Source: Micropterix aruncella
Lineage: Eukaryota; Arthropoda; Insecta; Lepidoptera; Micropterigidae
Assembly: GCA_944548615.1 (NCBI GenBank)
Contig: OX155960.1
Coordinates: 34,130,475 to 34,194,474 of the forward strand
DNA length: 64,000 nucleotides
Direction: 5' to 3'
Shown piece after piece: positions 29,729-39,986 of the stretch. The translations under genes were made by a program, and so were the position numbers. The notes beneath the pieces are model-generated. The model searched no databases. It saw nothing but the letters and a program-made list of their open reading frames with translations, and was not told the origin of the DNA. How positions within the stretch are numbered: the stretch's first letter is position 1; each line of letters starts with the position of its first letter.

Positions 29729-29769
29729 CTGGCGCTCCTGGACATGCGCAGACCGTCCAGGAGCGCCAG
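29729..29769. other. Perfect 15-bp inverted repeat in family R copy E
   Basis: CTGGCGCTCCTGGAC (29729-29743) and GTCCAGGAGCGCCAG (29755-29769) are exact reverse complements with an 11-base loop. Copies B and D keep only the right arm, so the left arm is a private inverted duplication. Confidence 0.88.
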
Positions 29770-29947
29770 AACGTTGATTCCTAGGGGAAACTAGCCCTAA
29801 GGCCAGAGTCCTGCCCGGGCTCGCACTTCATGCGTGGAGGCCGCCGGATGGGTGTTGACCCGTGAGTGTGACCAACCCTGAACAGAATGGGTTCGTGGCC
29901 AACTCAGCAAGGGCCCATTAGGGCCTATTGATCCCACGGTTTCTACA

Positions 29948-30413
29948 GTGCAATATCGTTATATAGTGCTGTCTCTCATGCCCCGACCTGCTTCATGACC
30001 TTTCACTTAGAGGTCATTGCCTTAATGATTCCGCCCAAGCCTCACGGGCGGCGCAACGGGTGCGGGCGTCTAATCTCATTTCCGCGTAGGGCTTGAAATA
30101 TTCAATCCTTCTCTTATACATTACTGCTCTCTCGGCAATGCGGTGACTTTCATCTGTAGGTGGATGTGTAATGCTCAGCGCGCACTTGCGGGAAATACGA
30201 AATTAGATTTGGAATGATTTTAAAACAATCATGCATGGTGTTCTCTACTCGTACTTGTCTTTTCCAAAAACTGCCAAAAAATAATAGAAGGAAAAATATA
30301 TATTACTGTGAGATGCATACATTCTCAAAATACATTCTCAGGATTTAATGGCGAACGTTGTCGTCTTGACAGCCTAAGATGTCGCAAAAACTTTTAGACT
30401 ATCTACTGATCTA
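29948..30413. other. No recognised gene
   Basis: The first ~200 bp are GC-richer with a small CGCCC/GGGCG inverted repeat (about 30032-30053); the rest is AT-rich. Nothing identified. Confidence 0.4.
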
Positions 30414-30839
30414 CACTGAGAAAAATAAAACGATGTAATACACGGAAATATGCATGTTTCAACAATGATTACGTATATAACTAGGACTGTTGTCCATACG
30501 TATGAATTAACATGAAATAACATAACATTATATCACGGTAGTTACCGTGCCATAATGTTAAAACAATGTTATTTCATTACTTCGCGATTTCGCTTCTAAC
30601 ATGACAGCATGTAGTAGTATACGTACGGTTATAGTCGGATACATACATCGTGTTGAAACCGCATTATACTGTTAGTTCCGTACTAACCGTAAGGAAAATG
30701 TTGATACATATAACCGAGTAATGGAATTTCAACAAAATTTCTTGTAATTTAACAAAATTACTATTAAAATATCATTATTCTGTATAAAACCGTAATAACA
30801 AACAATACTGTAAGAATCAGTCCAATATTTTTCTCAGTG
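30414..30839. mobile_element. TA-flanked inverted-repeat element (family C, copy 1)
   Basis: This 426-bp element has ends CACTGAGAAAAAT and ATTTTTCTCAGTG, with TA on both sides (30412-30413 and 30840-30841). The interior is AT-rich and contains ACGGTAGTTACCGT near 30536. It has no transposase frame. A second copy in the opposite orientation is at 34346-35425. Confidence 0.85.
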
Positions 30840-31087
30840 TAATTATGCCTCTGCTAAGCAGATACCTTCTTCAAACATCGAGGGCACAGGCAAGCCAGTG
30901 GGGCTCCCTCGCTCCTTGCTTACCAGTTTTGGAAAGACTTGCTTTTACTAGGCTGATCACAGCTTGAGATCTTAAGACTTGCACGATCCTTAATCATCCT
31001 CTTTGCCCTCCTTTACCAAGATCTAATCACCAACAGGACACAAGGTCAACATTTGCCCTATTTGTTAGGAAAACTACCTTTCCAGAC

Positions 31088-31156
31088 TTCATCGGTAACC
31101 TGCCAGACCTGCCATCGATAACCTGCTTCATCGGTAACCTGCCATCGGTAACCTGC
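31088..31156 (+). repeat. Short tandem repeat CATCGGTAACCTGC
   Basis: CATCGGTAACCTGC (once as CATCGATAACCTGC) is repeated four times within about 70 bp. The spacing varies because of partial duplications. Confidence 0.75.
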
Positions 31157-31319
31157 TGTTTTCAGTGTGCCTAGCTAGGGCTAGACTGAATTCGTTTATT
31201 CAATTCTCCTCTAGGAGTCTCCCGAATAGGAGCTCAACTATGAGTTGGGCCGGTCACAAAACAAGCTGCATAGAAGCCCCAAAAAAGATATACCAGAAAA
31301 CAAAGTTTGCGATTCTGTG

Positions 31320-31655
31320 GGCTGCCGTGATCAGAATACACAATTCTACCGCTTTCGTTCTTTCGTGTTTTCTAAGCTTCCGATTCCGAGGCGTGTGTGC
31401 GCTCGCTCAGGTCTATTATAGCTTTCCCCTGGGGCCTTTGGTAACAAATTACCGAACGCATTATTCGTGGGTGTGTTGCGGGCAGGCGAACAAAGCCGAT
31501 CGAAGCCGCAGCCGAGAGGAACGACCGACCGCGACCCCTCGCATTTCGTCTGCCCTACTGCGGACTGACAGACCCCATTTTTGGGCCTTTCACGCCACGC
31601 CATTGCGCCTCGCCACTGCTGCGTATTATATATCATATAGGGGTATTTGACCCGA
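31320..31655. other. GC-richer unique block
   Basis: GC-rich, complex DNA with overlapping frames on both strands (31165-31650 plus, 31346-31666 minus). No motif is recognised in either. The block ends in TATTATATATCATATAGGGG, which could hold a TATA-like element, but no transcript direction can be argued. A conserved noncoding element is a possible reading. Confidence 0.3.
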
Positions 31656-31896
31656 AAATTTGGCAATAATTATTTTATCGTATTTTCACAATCTTTACAC
31701 CTTACGCCGCCGCCGCGTTCATGGCACGCATTATAGCCGAGCAATCCGATTGATCTCCAACAAAGTCCGTGAAAACACCTTATTAGTATACATATTTGTC
31801 ATCATGAACTGAATTGCGATCTATTTTGAAACTATACGTCGACAGTAGTACATATGCTACGGTACATATACTAGTACCTACATATACTAGTACATA

Positions 31897-32119
31897 TCAT
31901 ACTACTATTATAAACGCGATAGTTTGTAAGAATGTATGTATGGATGTTTGTTACTCTTTCACGCAAAAACTACTGAATAGATTTTGATGAAACTTTACAA
32001 TAATATAGCTTACACACCAGAATAACAGATAGGCTATAATTTATAAAGATATATAGTTTTCTATCATCATTATCACAATTTTCCACCACCACGCGGGTGA
32101 AACCGCCGGGCGCAGCTAG
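31897..32119 (+). mobile_element. Short non-autonomous Helitron
   Basis: The element begins TCATACTACTATTATAAACG and ends GCGCAGCTAG. It is placed exactly between A (31896) and T (32120), as Helitrons insert. A GC-rich subterminal stretch (CACGCGGGTGAAACCGCCGG) precedes the CTAG end. The motif ACTACTGAATAGATTTTGAT and the end sequences match a Helitron type widespread in moths and butterflies, from memory. It has no Rep/helicase. It sits within TACATATACTAGTAC-type repeats that flank both sides. Confidence 0.85.
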
Positions 32120-32196
32120 TACTACATATATAGTAGTACATATAGTACATATACTACGGAAATAGGGTGTTCTTATTACATTTAACAGCGATATTA

Positions 32197-32534
32197 AGCC
32201 CGATCGCGTTTCTTTGTGAACTAAAATTGGAACTTGTTCAACCCAACGAGACAGAGCAATACGTTAAAACGGAATATGAAATTAACTATTGTTAATTTTC
32301 CCGCACCAAAGCTGCTTAGAACCTTTAAGCCCAAAGCCAAAACTGCCTGTCGAACTTATAGACGCCCGAATAAGTTTGAACACATTTTTTGCGGTTTTAG
32401 ATTTAGATGCTTTACCTTCGGTGGGTAGTTTTAATGCGGAAAAGTGACAACCGTTCATTTCACATTCCGCTCGTTCGTCTCGTTCACATGAACTAATTTA
32501 CGATTTTAGTTCAAAAAGAAACGCAATCGAGCCC
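32197..32534. mobile_element. Inverted-repeat miniature element (family B, copy 2)
   Basis: The left end reads AGCCCGATCGCGTTTCTTTG and the reverse complement of the right end GGGCTCGATTGCGTTTCTTT. GAACTAAAAT follows on each arm. The internal ACGAGACAGAGCA block is shared with 14067-14377. It has no transposase frame and no certain target duplication. Confidence 0.75.
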
Positions 32535-34345
32535 ATTCGCAATTCGGCCGAATGTTTAGACGCGGTAGTAATGATATTTATAATGAATTTGACATGTTAT
32601 TGGCTGCAATAAATTAGGAACAATTAGTCAAAAATATCTATCTTATATAATAAACGACTGTCACTACACTGTCTTCGCTTTCGCAGGGCACAGCTCTTTT
32701 ATTTAAAATGTGACAACACTGTTAAAACATCACTTCGTTCGATCAAAGTCGCATAAACGTTACGAATTATATAACTTTAAATTATATGCGAATTCAAGGT
32801 ACAACATTTTGATTAAAGACTTATTTTGTTAAACTCTTAAATGCCACAGTAAAGGCAGTAAAACCAGGTAAAGGCTGACGACCTTTTCGAGCGTTTCGCT
32901 ATCTGCGTGAGCCAAGTAGCGGGATATCTGATGACCATATCCGAGCCCTTACGACTTGTGGCGTATTCGCTTTGATTTCAATTTTGTTCTAAGAGAAGCT
33001 ACTATCTACTTTGTAAATACTATGAGATTTGCGTGGGAACATCAGTAAATAACTTCATAAATGAATTAAAACGATTTATTACCTTTCCGACTTAGAAATC
33101 TACACAGAGATATGATATTTTATTAATCGTCATATAGGAAAACGTGGCTTCATGTATTCTAACTGGGTATGCCGCAAAGGATGGCTAAAACAAATTGATA
33201 AATTTCAAAACTAATCAGTACTCTGAAGAATCAAGAAAGAATTTAAAGCTATTCAGGACATGGAATACTTAGATGGCTTTAGCAGAGGCGGTAAATCAAG
33301 CCAAACATACTCAAGAAGAGGAAACATTTATTGGCTGGAAGGTTTGGAAGTAGCACTTGTAGCTTCATCTGAAGTCGAGATAACTACTACGATAGCCAGC
33401 CTATGAAGTTAAAAAGGCACCTAAAGTAGGTCCTTCCACTTCGTTCTTCAAAAGATTATGCCTACGGAAATGTTCATGACCATCTTATCCCCCAACTGTA
33501 TATTCTCTGCTCGCGCACTCGAGACTTCCCAAATACGGCATCGACAGACGAGTCATGATTTTTTGTCGGACTATTAAAGGAGCGACATGTCAATGGCGGT
33601 GAAGAGACGGATGTTTGTTTTTTTTTCTTTTAAACTGCGACAAATAGACTGTTGAGAGACTTCGATTGAAAACGGAACACGTCTAGCGTGATTTCTAATA
33701 ATGATACTCTAATAAAGAGTAAGTCAGACTCTAAAAAAAAATCGAAAATCTTAATGATTGAACATAATACACAAAAAATAGAGTTTTTGATCAAGATAAA
33801 ATTGTAATACAGACGCCGGCAAACTAAAATACCGATTCTTATTGAAACTCCGATGGGTTGTCTACAGAAATATACATAGGTACATTTTAAAAAATACGAC
33901 TGCACAACGTAGGGCATAGCGTGACGAATTGATTTTTTGCCGACATAAATCCTTGACTAATTAAAATTATCGATGGTTTCCAACATGTTTAGAGTATTCT
34001 TCGACTATTTGACTCTGATATTAATGAAAATTTTAATTTTATATCTTATGGTAATTATTATGATCCTCAAGGTAAATATTTTTTGAGCATTTATACCGAA
34101 TTTCGTCTATGAATATATTGCGGTATATTTTTATTATTATTACCTACATTGAACATATTGCGGTATATTATTTTTGTACCTTGTGCCTTGTACATTGTAC
34201 CTTAATCCTATGGCTACCTATCCTTAAATTTATAATTTATAGCAAAATAGTTTATAAGAATGTGGAATCAATATCACCCTCACGGGAAGTGGCTATTTGC
34301 CTGACATTCGGCATTTACTCTCGTCCAATAATGTTATTATTAACA
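32535..34345. other. No recognised gene; one dispersed repeat
   Basis: AT-rich DNA. The repeat at 32865-33007 is described separately. The minus frame 33630-33917 is hydrophobic and low in complexity and is not supported as a gene. Confidence 0.45.
32865..33007 (+). repeat. Dispersed repeat D, copy 1
   Basis: The stretch runs from CAGGTAAAGGCTG to AAGAGAAGCTACT. It shares ACCATATCCGAGCCCTTACG and GATTTCAATTTTGTTCTAAG with 42599-42729. Both copies have the same orientation. The class is unknown. Confidence 0.8.
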
Positions 34346-35425
34346 CACTAAGAAAATATTGGATTGCTTCTTAAATTACCATTTTCTTATTACGGTTTCA
34401 TACAGAATAACGATGTTTCAATCGTTATTTTGTTGAATTACAAGGAATTGTATTAAAACTTTATTACTCGATTATATGTATCAACTTTTTCCTTACGGTT
34501 AATACGGAAATAACAATATACTGTAGTTTGAACATGATTCTTGTGTCCGTCTATAACCATACGTATACTACTACTTGCTGTCATGCTAGAAGCGAGATCT
34601 CAATATCGCGACGTAATTAAATAACATTATGTTTTAACATTAAGACACGGTAACTACTGTCACGCCAACACCGTTACGCGTCGTGTTACTTCATAGATTG
34701 GCTGTCAATCTGCCACATATATAAACTGCTTAAAGGGTTCGTTGATAATCCGACCATCCATAGAAGAATCGGTCTGTTTGTACCCGCCAATTACTACCGT
34801 GCCTAGCACGTATTGACCGCGTTACCGCGAGCTAGAACTAACATCGTTCAACACTGCTTCACGGTGCGGACGCTTCGTACCCTAAATGCAATATGTTCGG
34901 CTGAGCCAGAATTGGATATTTGGACGGTGAACTTAGCACAACTGCAAAGTACGGTAATGGCATTTCTTAGCAATCAAGTAATTAGATAAATATGTAGTAG
35001 GTAGTATTAAAATTGATAAAAAGTAGTAACTAGTATAATAAGAAAGGTTAGATAATCATTAGATATATGTAAGTATAATCGTTCAATATTACGCTCTAAC
35101 GTATTTCTCAGTCTCGTTTGCTATAGTCTAGAATAATAGTCTATATATTGGAATAATAATGATAGTAATAGTAATGGAGTACAGTAATATAATATTATTA
35201 ATAGTAGAATTATAATAATAGCCTATAGTAGAATAATAGTTATAATTTAGAATAATAGCCTAGAAAAATAATTAACGGTTTGGAATCATCTGTAACGTTA
35301 ATTATGTTTTGGGAAATAAATAAATAAATAAATACGTATGGACCACAGTCCGCGTTATATACGTAATCCTTGTTGGAACTTGCTTATTTCCGTATATTAC
35401 ATTTTTCGTTATATTTTTCTCAGTG
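34346..35425. mobile_element. Inverted-repeat element (family C, copy 2) split by a LINE fragment
   Basis: The ends CACTAAGAAAATATTGGA and TTTTTCTCAGTG match copy 1, and the outer segments align with the reverse of 30414-30839 through CACGGTAACTAC (left) and ATACGTATGGAC (right). Between about 34671 and 35331 lies an unrelated sequence inserted into it. Confidence 0.78.
34671..35331 (+). pseudogene. LINE 3' fragment inserted in family C copy 2
   Basis: Reading frames near 34740-34985 give pieces such as GLFVPANYYR and VRTLRTLNAI with a following LDIW. This is the style of the last ~80 residues of many insect LINE ORF2 proteins. The sequence ends in an (AAAT)n tail right at the right junction (about 35312-35333), as expected for a 5'-truncated LINE insertion. 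No clear target duplication was found. Confidence 0.65.
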
Positions 35426-36367
35426 CAAGCAATCGAATATTAAAACAATAATCGATGGCGCAAATCAATGTGTCATATAGTTATTATGTAGTTACACTTA
35501 AATGTAAGATGCTAACTGAAATTTGTATTTGTCCATCTTTAAGAAATGCATTTTTTGTCTGGTGGGGTAAAAATAGCATTACTAGTCGTAATGGAATGCA
35601 GCTATACTCAACGACCTCGTGCACTATTCACAATGCACTATTTATTAACATTAATTTAATAATACGACGAGCGACTTCAAATATGCTTGAGTCATTAAAG
35701 GTTTGTTGCCGCGCCTCGTTGTCTTAGATTACGAGTTTATACGAGTATATTCTCACTATAAATGAGATACACTGTATAATTAAAACGAGATAATGTCAAG
35801 AGGTAGAGGGAGAGAGACAAGAGACGCTTTAATTTCCCACTAAGTTTCGTAGATAATATTGTCAAGGCTGATGGGACATTTCGCCTGCGTTGCCAAATCT
35901 CTCGACTGAGTTTTTATTATCAAAGGTTATTATCAAAGTGTTGAAATTCGAGTTTTGAAACTCTGCTGACGATAAAGAAAGGAGTAGATACGTATAGGCG
36001 GCAACGACTAAACCACAGACTAGCATAGAAAGTGAGGGCTTGTTGCGATTTCAGCGTGATATCTCGGATCTATTGGGACTACAACAAGGAACTGCAGCGA
36101 CTTGAATCCGGAGATTGTCATGTTTTGTCAGCGCCAAATGTACCTTTACCTACTCGCATTCCGTTTGACTATAATCCAAAAGTCATTTATGTATATTTGG
36201 CCTTTAACCTCTTTAATAATCTTACAAAGTCATTACGAGGTTCAGAACCAAAAATGTTCAAACATAGACAAACACTTGCTTATCACACATGCTATTTATA
36301 AGGTTACGGATTTTTGAGGTTTCACCTCAAAAAAATATTACAATATCTTTAATATACTTTACATACT
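35426..36367. other. No recognised gene
   Basis: Frames at 35455-35727, 36032-36301 and 36102-36317 have no domain or motif I recognise and no codon pattern that separates them from background. Confidence 0.4.
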
Positions 36368-36563
36368 GCTGGGGACTGAGGTAAATGTAAGCGGTGACTG
36401 GGATTCGGAGACTGTTCTACGAAGAACACGCGTTCTTTCGTTAGCGTACATACTGTCGAGTAGCACCGGGCGGGTGATGTCTCAGCACTAATGTCTATGT
36501 TGGGGAGACCGAACGCCGGTCCCCGCACCTCAGCCACCGCTTACATTTAGCCCAGTCCCTAAC
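36368..36563. mobile_element. Miniature inverted-repeat element (family E, copy 1), TSD TACT
   Basis: This 196-bp element starts GCTGGGGACTGAGGTAAATG. Its right end reverse complements to GTTAGGGACTGGGCTAAATG, and each continues into TAAGCGGTG. An exact TACT duplication flanks it (36364-36367 and 36564-36567). A second copy lies at 54261-54467. It does not code for a transposase; the short frame shared by the copies only reflects their common DNA. Confidence 0.85.
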
Positions 36564-38510
36564 TACTTTTTATAAAAAATAAGTTCATATCTCTAAAATA
36601 CCTCTAAAACTACGTATAAACGTATAAATATATGTAAAAGTATACATAAGAAATCATTCGAAACGGATTAATATGTTTTACCTCGTAGGAATAATTTCAT
36701 AATGTTTTATTATTCATTATAATAATTGTCAGTTCACGTATTTGATTATTCAGCATTTATTTTTTTTTAGGTCTGACGTTGGGTCTATCTTTGTCTATCT
36801 TTTATTTTTATTGATTATTTGATGCATTTGTTTTCGGCTTTTCATTTATTTGTGTTTTAAGCGTTTATTATTATGACGTATCCGAATGTATTTGCAATTT
36901 TGGATAAATAAAACACTATTGACTATTGACATTTTGTTTTTCGTTTTCATATTTCCTTAAGCGACGATATGGCAAACTCAATTTCCCTTCCCGATAATAG
37001 TCGAATAACGTTATCTGATAAGATCTTTACGAACCTGCGCTCGTCTGGCCGTCCGGGGATCCATAAAAGTCTATTTATTACGATTACGACAACAGAATTA
37101 TCCAATAATACGCCACGATTATCTTTCATCCGTTCGGAATTTCGCGAATGATCTCCATTTTCTCCATCCACATCGGCCTGCGGGTCGAATATTCTGGTTA
37201 GAGAAGGCACATAATAATATAATTGGGAGAAGTCAGTTATGCAATAAAGGCAGATGGATATTTAACGGCTTCATCGGAATTTATATTATCGTTATCGATT
37301 ATCGATTACAGTGTTGTGTAATGTTCAATTATTAACTTTGCAGATGATTTTCTGTTAGGTAATACGATTTGAGAAAGTAATACTGGAATAATGTTGGTTA
37401 TGAGACTTTTTAATGATTTTCTAAAATGAGTAATGAATGGAGAATTTAAAACAGAATTAATAAGGGCTATTTAATAAACATAAATGGAATGTTACAGAAT
37501 GTATACAATTTTAAAGATTTTCAAAATAATACGTAATAATACTGTTCACTACATTATTTTATGTAAGGTAAAGTTCCAATTTCTTGGAGTATTTAAATAT
37601 TTTTTAGCTTATTTTATGGAGTTTTCAATCATACAATTTTTACTGTTTATTTTTTTTTTGTTTTATTCTTGAACTATTTTAATATTATTTTCCACTTTGA
37701 TTACTGTTAGTGTTATGTTGATCATTTCTTAAACTCTTAAAATGTTATTATGATTGAATTTGATTGGTTATTTTAAACTAGTTTTTGTAATAAAAAAAAG
37801 AAATAATCAGAAAGAGTGAACTGTAATTATTGACATGCAATTTAAATTGTACGCCTGTGGGCACTGTATTAAACCATTCTGTTCTAAAACATGTGTACCT
37901 CTAACATACAATTATGTAATAAAATTCTATCTATCTATATTTTTCATGCTTTTTTTGTAAAAAATCAATAGTCTATAAAGAACACCATAGGTAGTGAGTA
38001 TTTTTCGGCTTCTCTATCGAAAAATCCGAAATAATCACCATGCATCCATCCGCCTATAAGCCCGCACTTCAACACGTTTATCCCTCTTAACATCGAACAG
38101 GATGTTCGATACGCACATCCAAATCCTCACAAGATTAGTCGGGCTCGGATTTCTCATCCGAGTCTTCCGTTGCCCGTACCTGTACGTAAGTCCACACATG
38201 TCAACCAAGTTCCCACACCTACCGAAAAACATCAATCGTGTTTATGTGGACTAAAAAAAGCGCACCCTAGGTCACGTACACGCCGTCGAGACGATCGTCA
38301 GAAAAAATGCACCTGGCTTTGGTTTTCTTTCGAGACGTGACTGATGCATGGACGAGGAAAAAAAAGGCCGTCGTTTGAGAGCGCGAAGATGCTCTAAAAT
38401 GAGATTAAACGATGCGTTTAATATGGGAAAGAGATTTTGTGTGCGGCGTTATGGAGTTTGAAATTTCGGACCTAATCTAACTGAAAGTAATGGCACATTG
38501 AAAGTGAAAT
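36564..38510. other. Two LINE 3' tails and a unique block
   Basis: A probable LINE 3' end lies at about 36700-36930, ending TGGATAAATAAAACACTATT and a TATTGAC repeat. Another is at about 37790-37965, with GCCTGTGGGCACTGTATTAA and a (CTAT)n tail. Between them, 36960-37215 is a complex unique block. No host gene is recognised. The minus frame 38035-38235 has no known motif. Confidence 0.5.
36960..37215. other. Complex unique block with homeodomain-like sites
   Basis: The block is more complex than its flanks and open on both strands (36947-37210 minus, 36969-37151 plus). It contains CCATAAAAGTC and TCTATTTATTACGATTACG near 37059-37087, the kind of AT-core site bound by Hox/caudal-type proteins. 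It could be a conserved noncoding element; no product is recognised. Confidence 0.3.
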
Positions 38511-38523
38511 ATTGTTAAAGACC

Positions 38524-38790
38524 ATGTATCATGAGGTGATAACAGAATCATCAAAAACGGTGGTAAAATTAGAAGAATTTACAAAAGATAACGAACTGCA
38601 AAAGAACGATATAGAACTGCAAAACAGCGATGACACCGAGAAAGCTATTCCTCAGCTTAATCCTAACTTATCCACAATTCCAGAACTATCTTTAGGGCTA
38701 TCTGAAAAATGTTATTTAACCCTTAGAGAGCCAGCCATGATAATGAAACTCACGACGGCATGTTTTCAACCCTCGAAAATTTGTTTGTAG
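38524..38790 (+). other. Possible coding exon (acidic, Glu/Asn/Leu-rich), unidentified
   Basis: From the ATG at 38524 the frame encodes about 88 residues. It is rich in Glu, Lys, Asn and Leu, with repeated ELQK/ELQN and ELSLGLSE. Its composition is more protein-like than most frames in this window, but I do not recognise a family. It is too short and too poorly supported to call a gene. It may be chance or a relic of a LINE ORF1. Confidence 0.2.
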
Positions 38791-39699
38791 AGGGTGTTAG
38801 TGCACTCCTACTAATATATAATGGTAGCTTATTTAATGAAGGCAACTTTTACCTCATATAATTGCATAATTGAATAATTACGGAGACCGACCGCCCGCAA
38901 ATTGCCGCAACAGAAAAACCACCGATCGGTGGTATTGACTTCCCAGCGGTTAATGATTGAACTTAATTATCATTGACATAAAGAATTAAGAAGAGGAACA
39001 TTGGCATCACTATTACTATAGAGCTAATCTTATGAACCATACACGTCAATCATCAGCGTCATCTCTTAGATTCCAATTTATCCTATTTGTCGCTGTGCAG
39101 CTTCACTTTAATATATTTGATTGGCTATTCATGCCACTCAATAGAAAGCATCTGCATATCAATGTTCGACTTATGGGCAGCGTTCTGGATTGCGACTATT
39201 TGAGTTGAGCTAGATGATCCATGATGAATAAGCGTCCAATCAAACGTCTCGCAGACAGCTGAGCAGGATTGAGGTCATCGCCGAATTAAGAAGATACGAT
39301 CTGTGTGCGACACCGTTGCGAATTGGGAGTTTTTGATTCGGTTGACCTTGTGCGATTTATAAGTTTTTGACCAAGAATCGACAATTTATTTTATTTATAT
39401 TTATTTATAAGTACTTATTGCAATGGTTACGACTAATTATACCAAACAAGTTCAAGAATCAAACATAAACAGTTCAGAGAAACCGTCACATCGTGTTTGG
39501 CACCTGCCTAAAACTCATCTAACTAGGTCAACTAAGGCCTGTATCTAGATGAGCTAATTACAATACGTATAATGACAATGATAAGCACGTCATATCAGGT
39601 AACTATATATAACTAAACAAAATATTTACTAGCTATAATATCTATAAATATATATATTAGATAAATATATACAAACATACATAAATATATAAACATACA
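38791..39699. other. No recognised gene
   Basis: A 16-bp perfect palindrome ACCACCGATCGGTGGT sits at 38918-38933. Otherwise this is AT-rich spacer leading into the microsatellite. Confidence 0.45.

Positions 39700-39986
<287 letters not shown>

Larger units (their letters stand above)
28575..29947 (+). mobile_element. Family R, copy C/E (full length, split by copy D)
   Basis: The 5' half is 28575-29028 and the 3' half is 29716-29947, about 686 bp in total. It starts near GTTGTCAACTACAACGGGCG and ends CCCACGGTTTCTACA. The halves continue each other exactly once the insertion and one TSD copy are removed. In the 5' half a plus frame (28696-29043) shares its product with copy D over most of its length, but I do not recognise that product. 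Confidence 0.82.
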
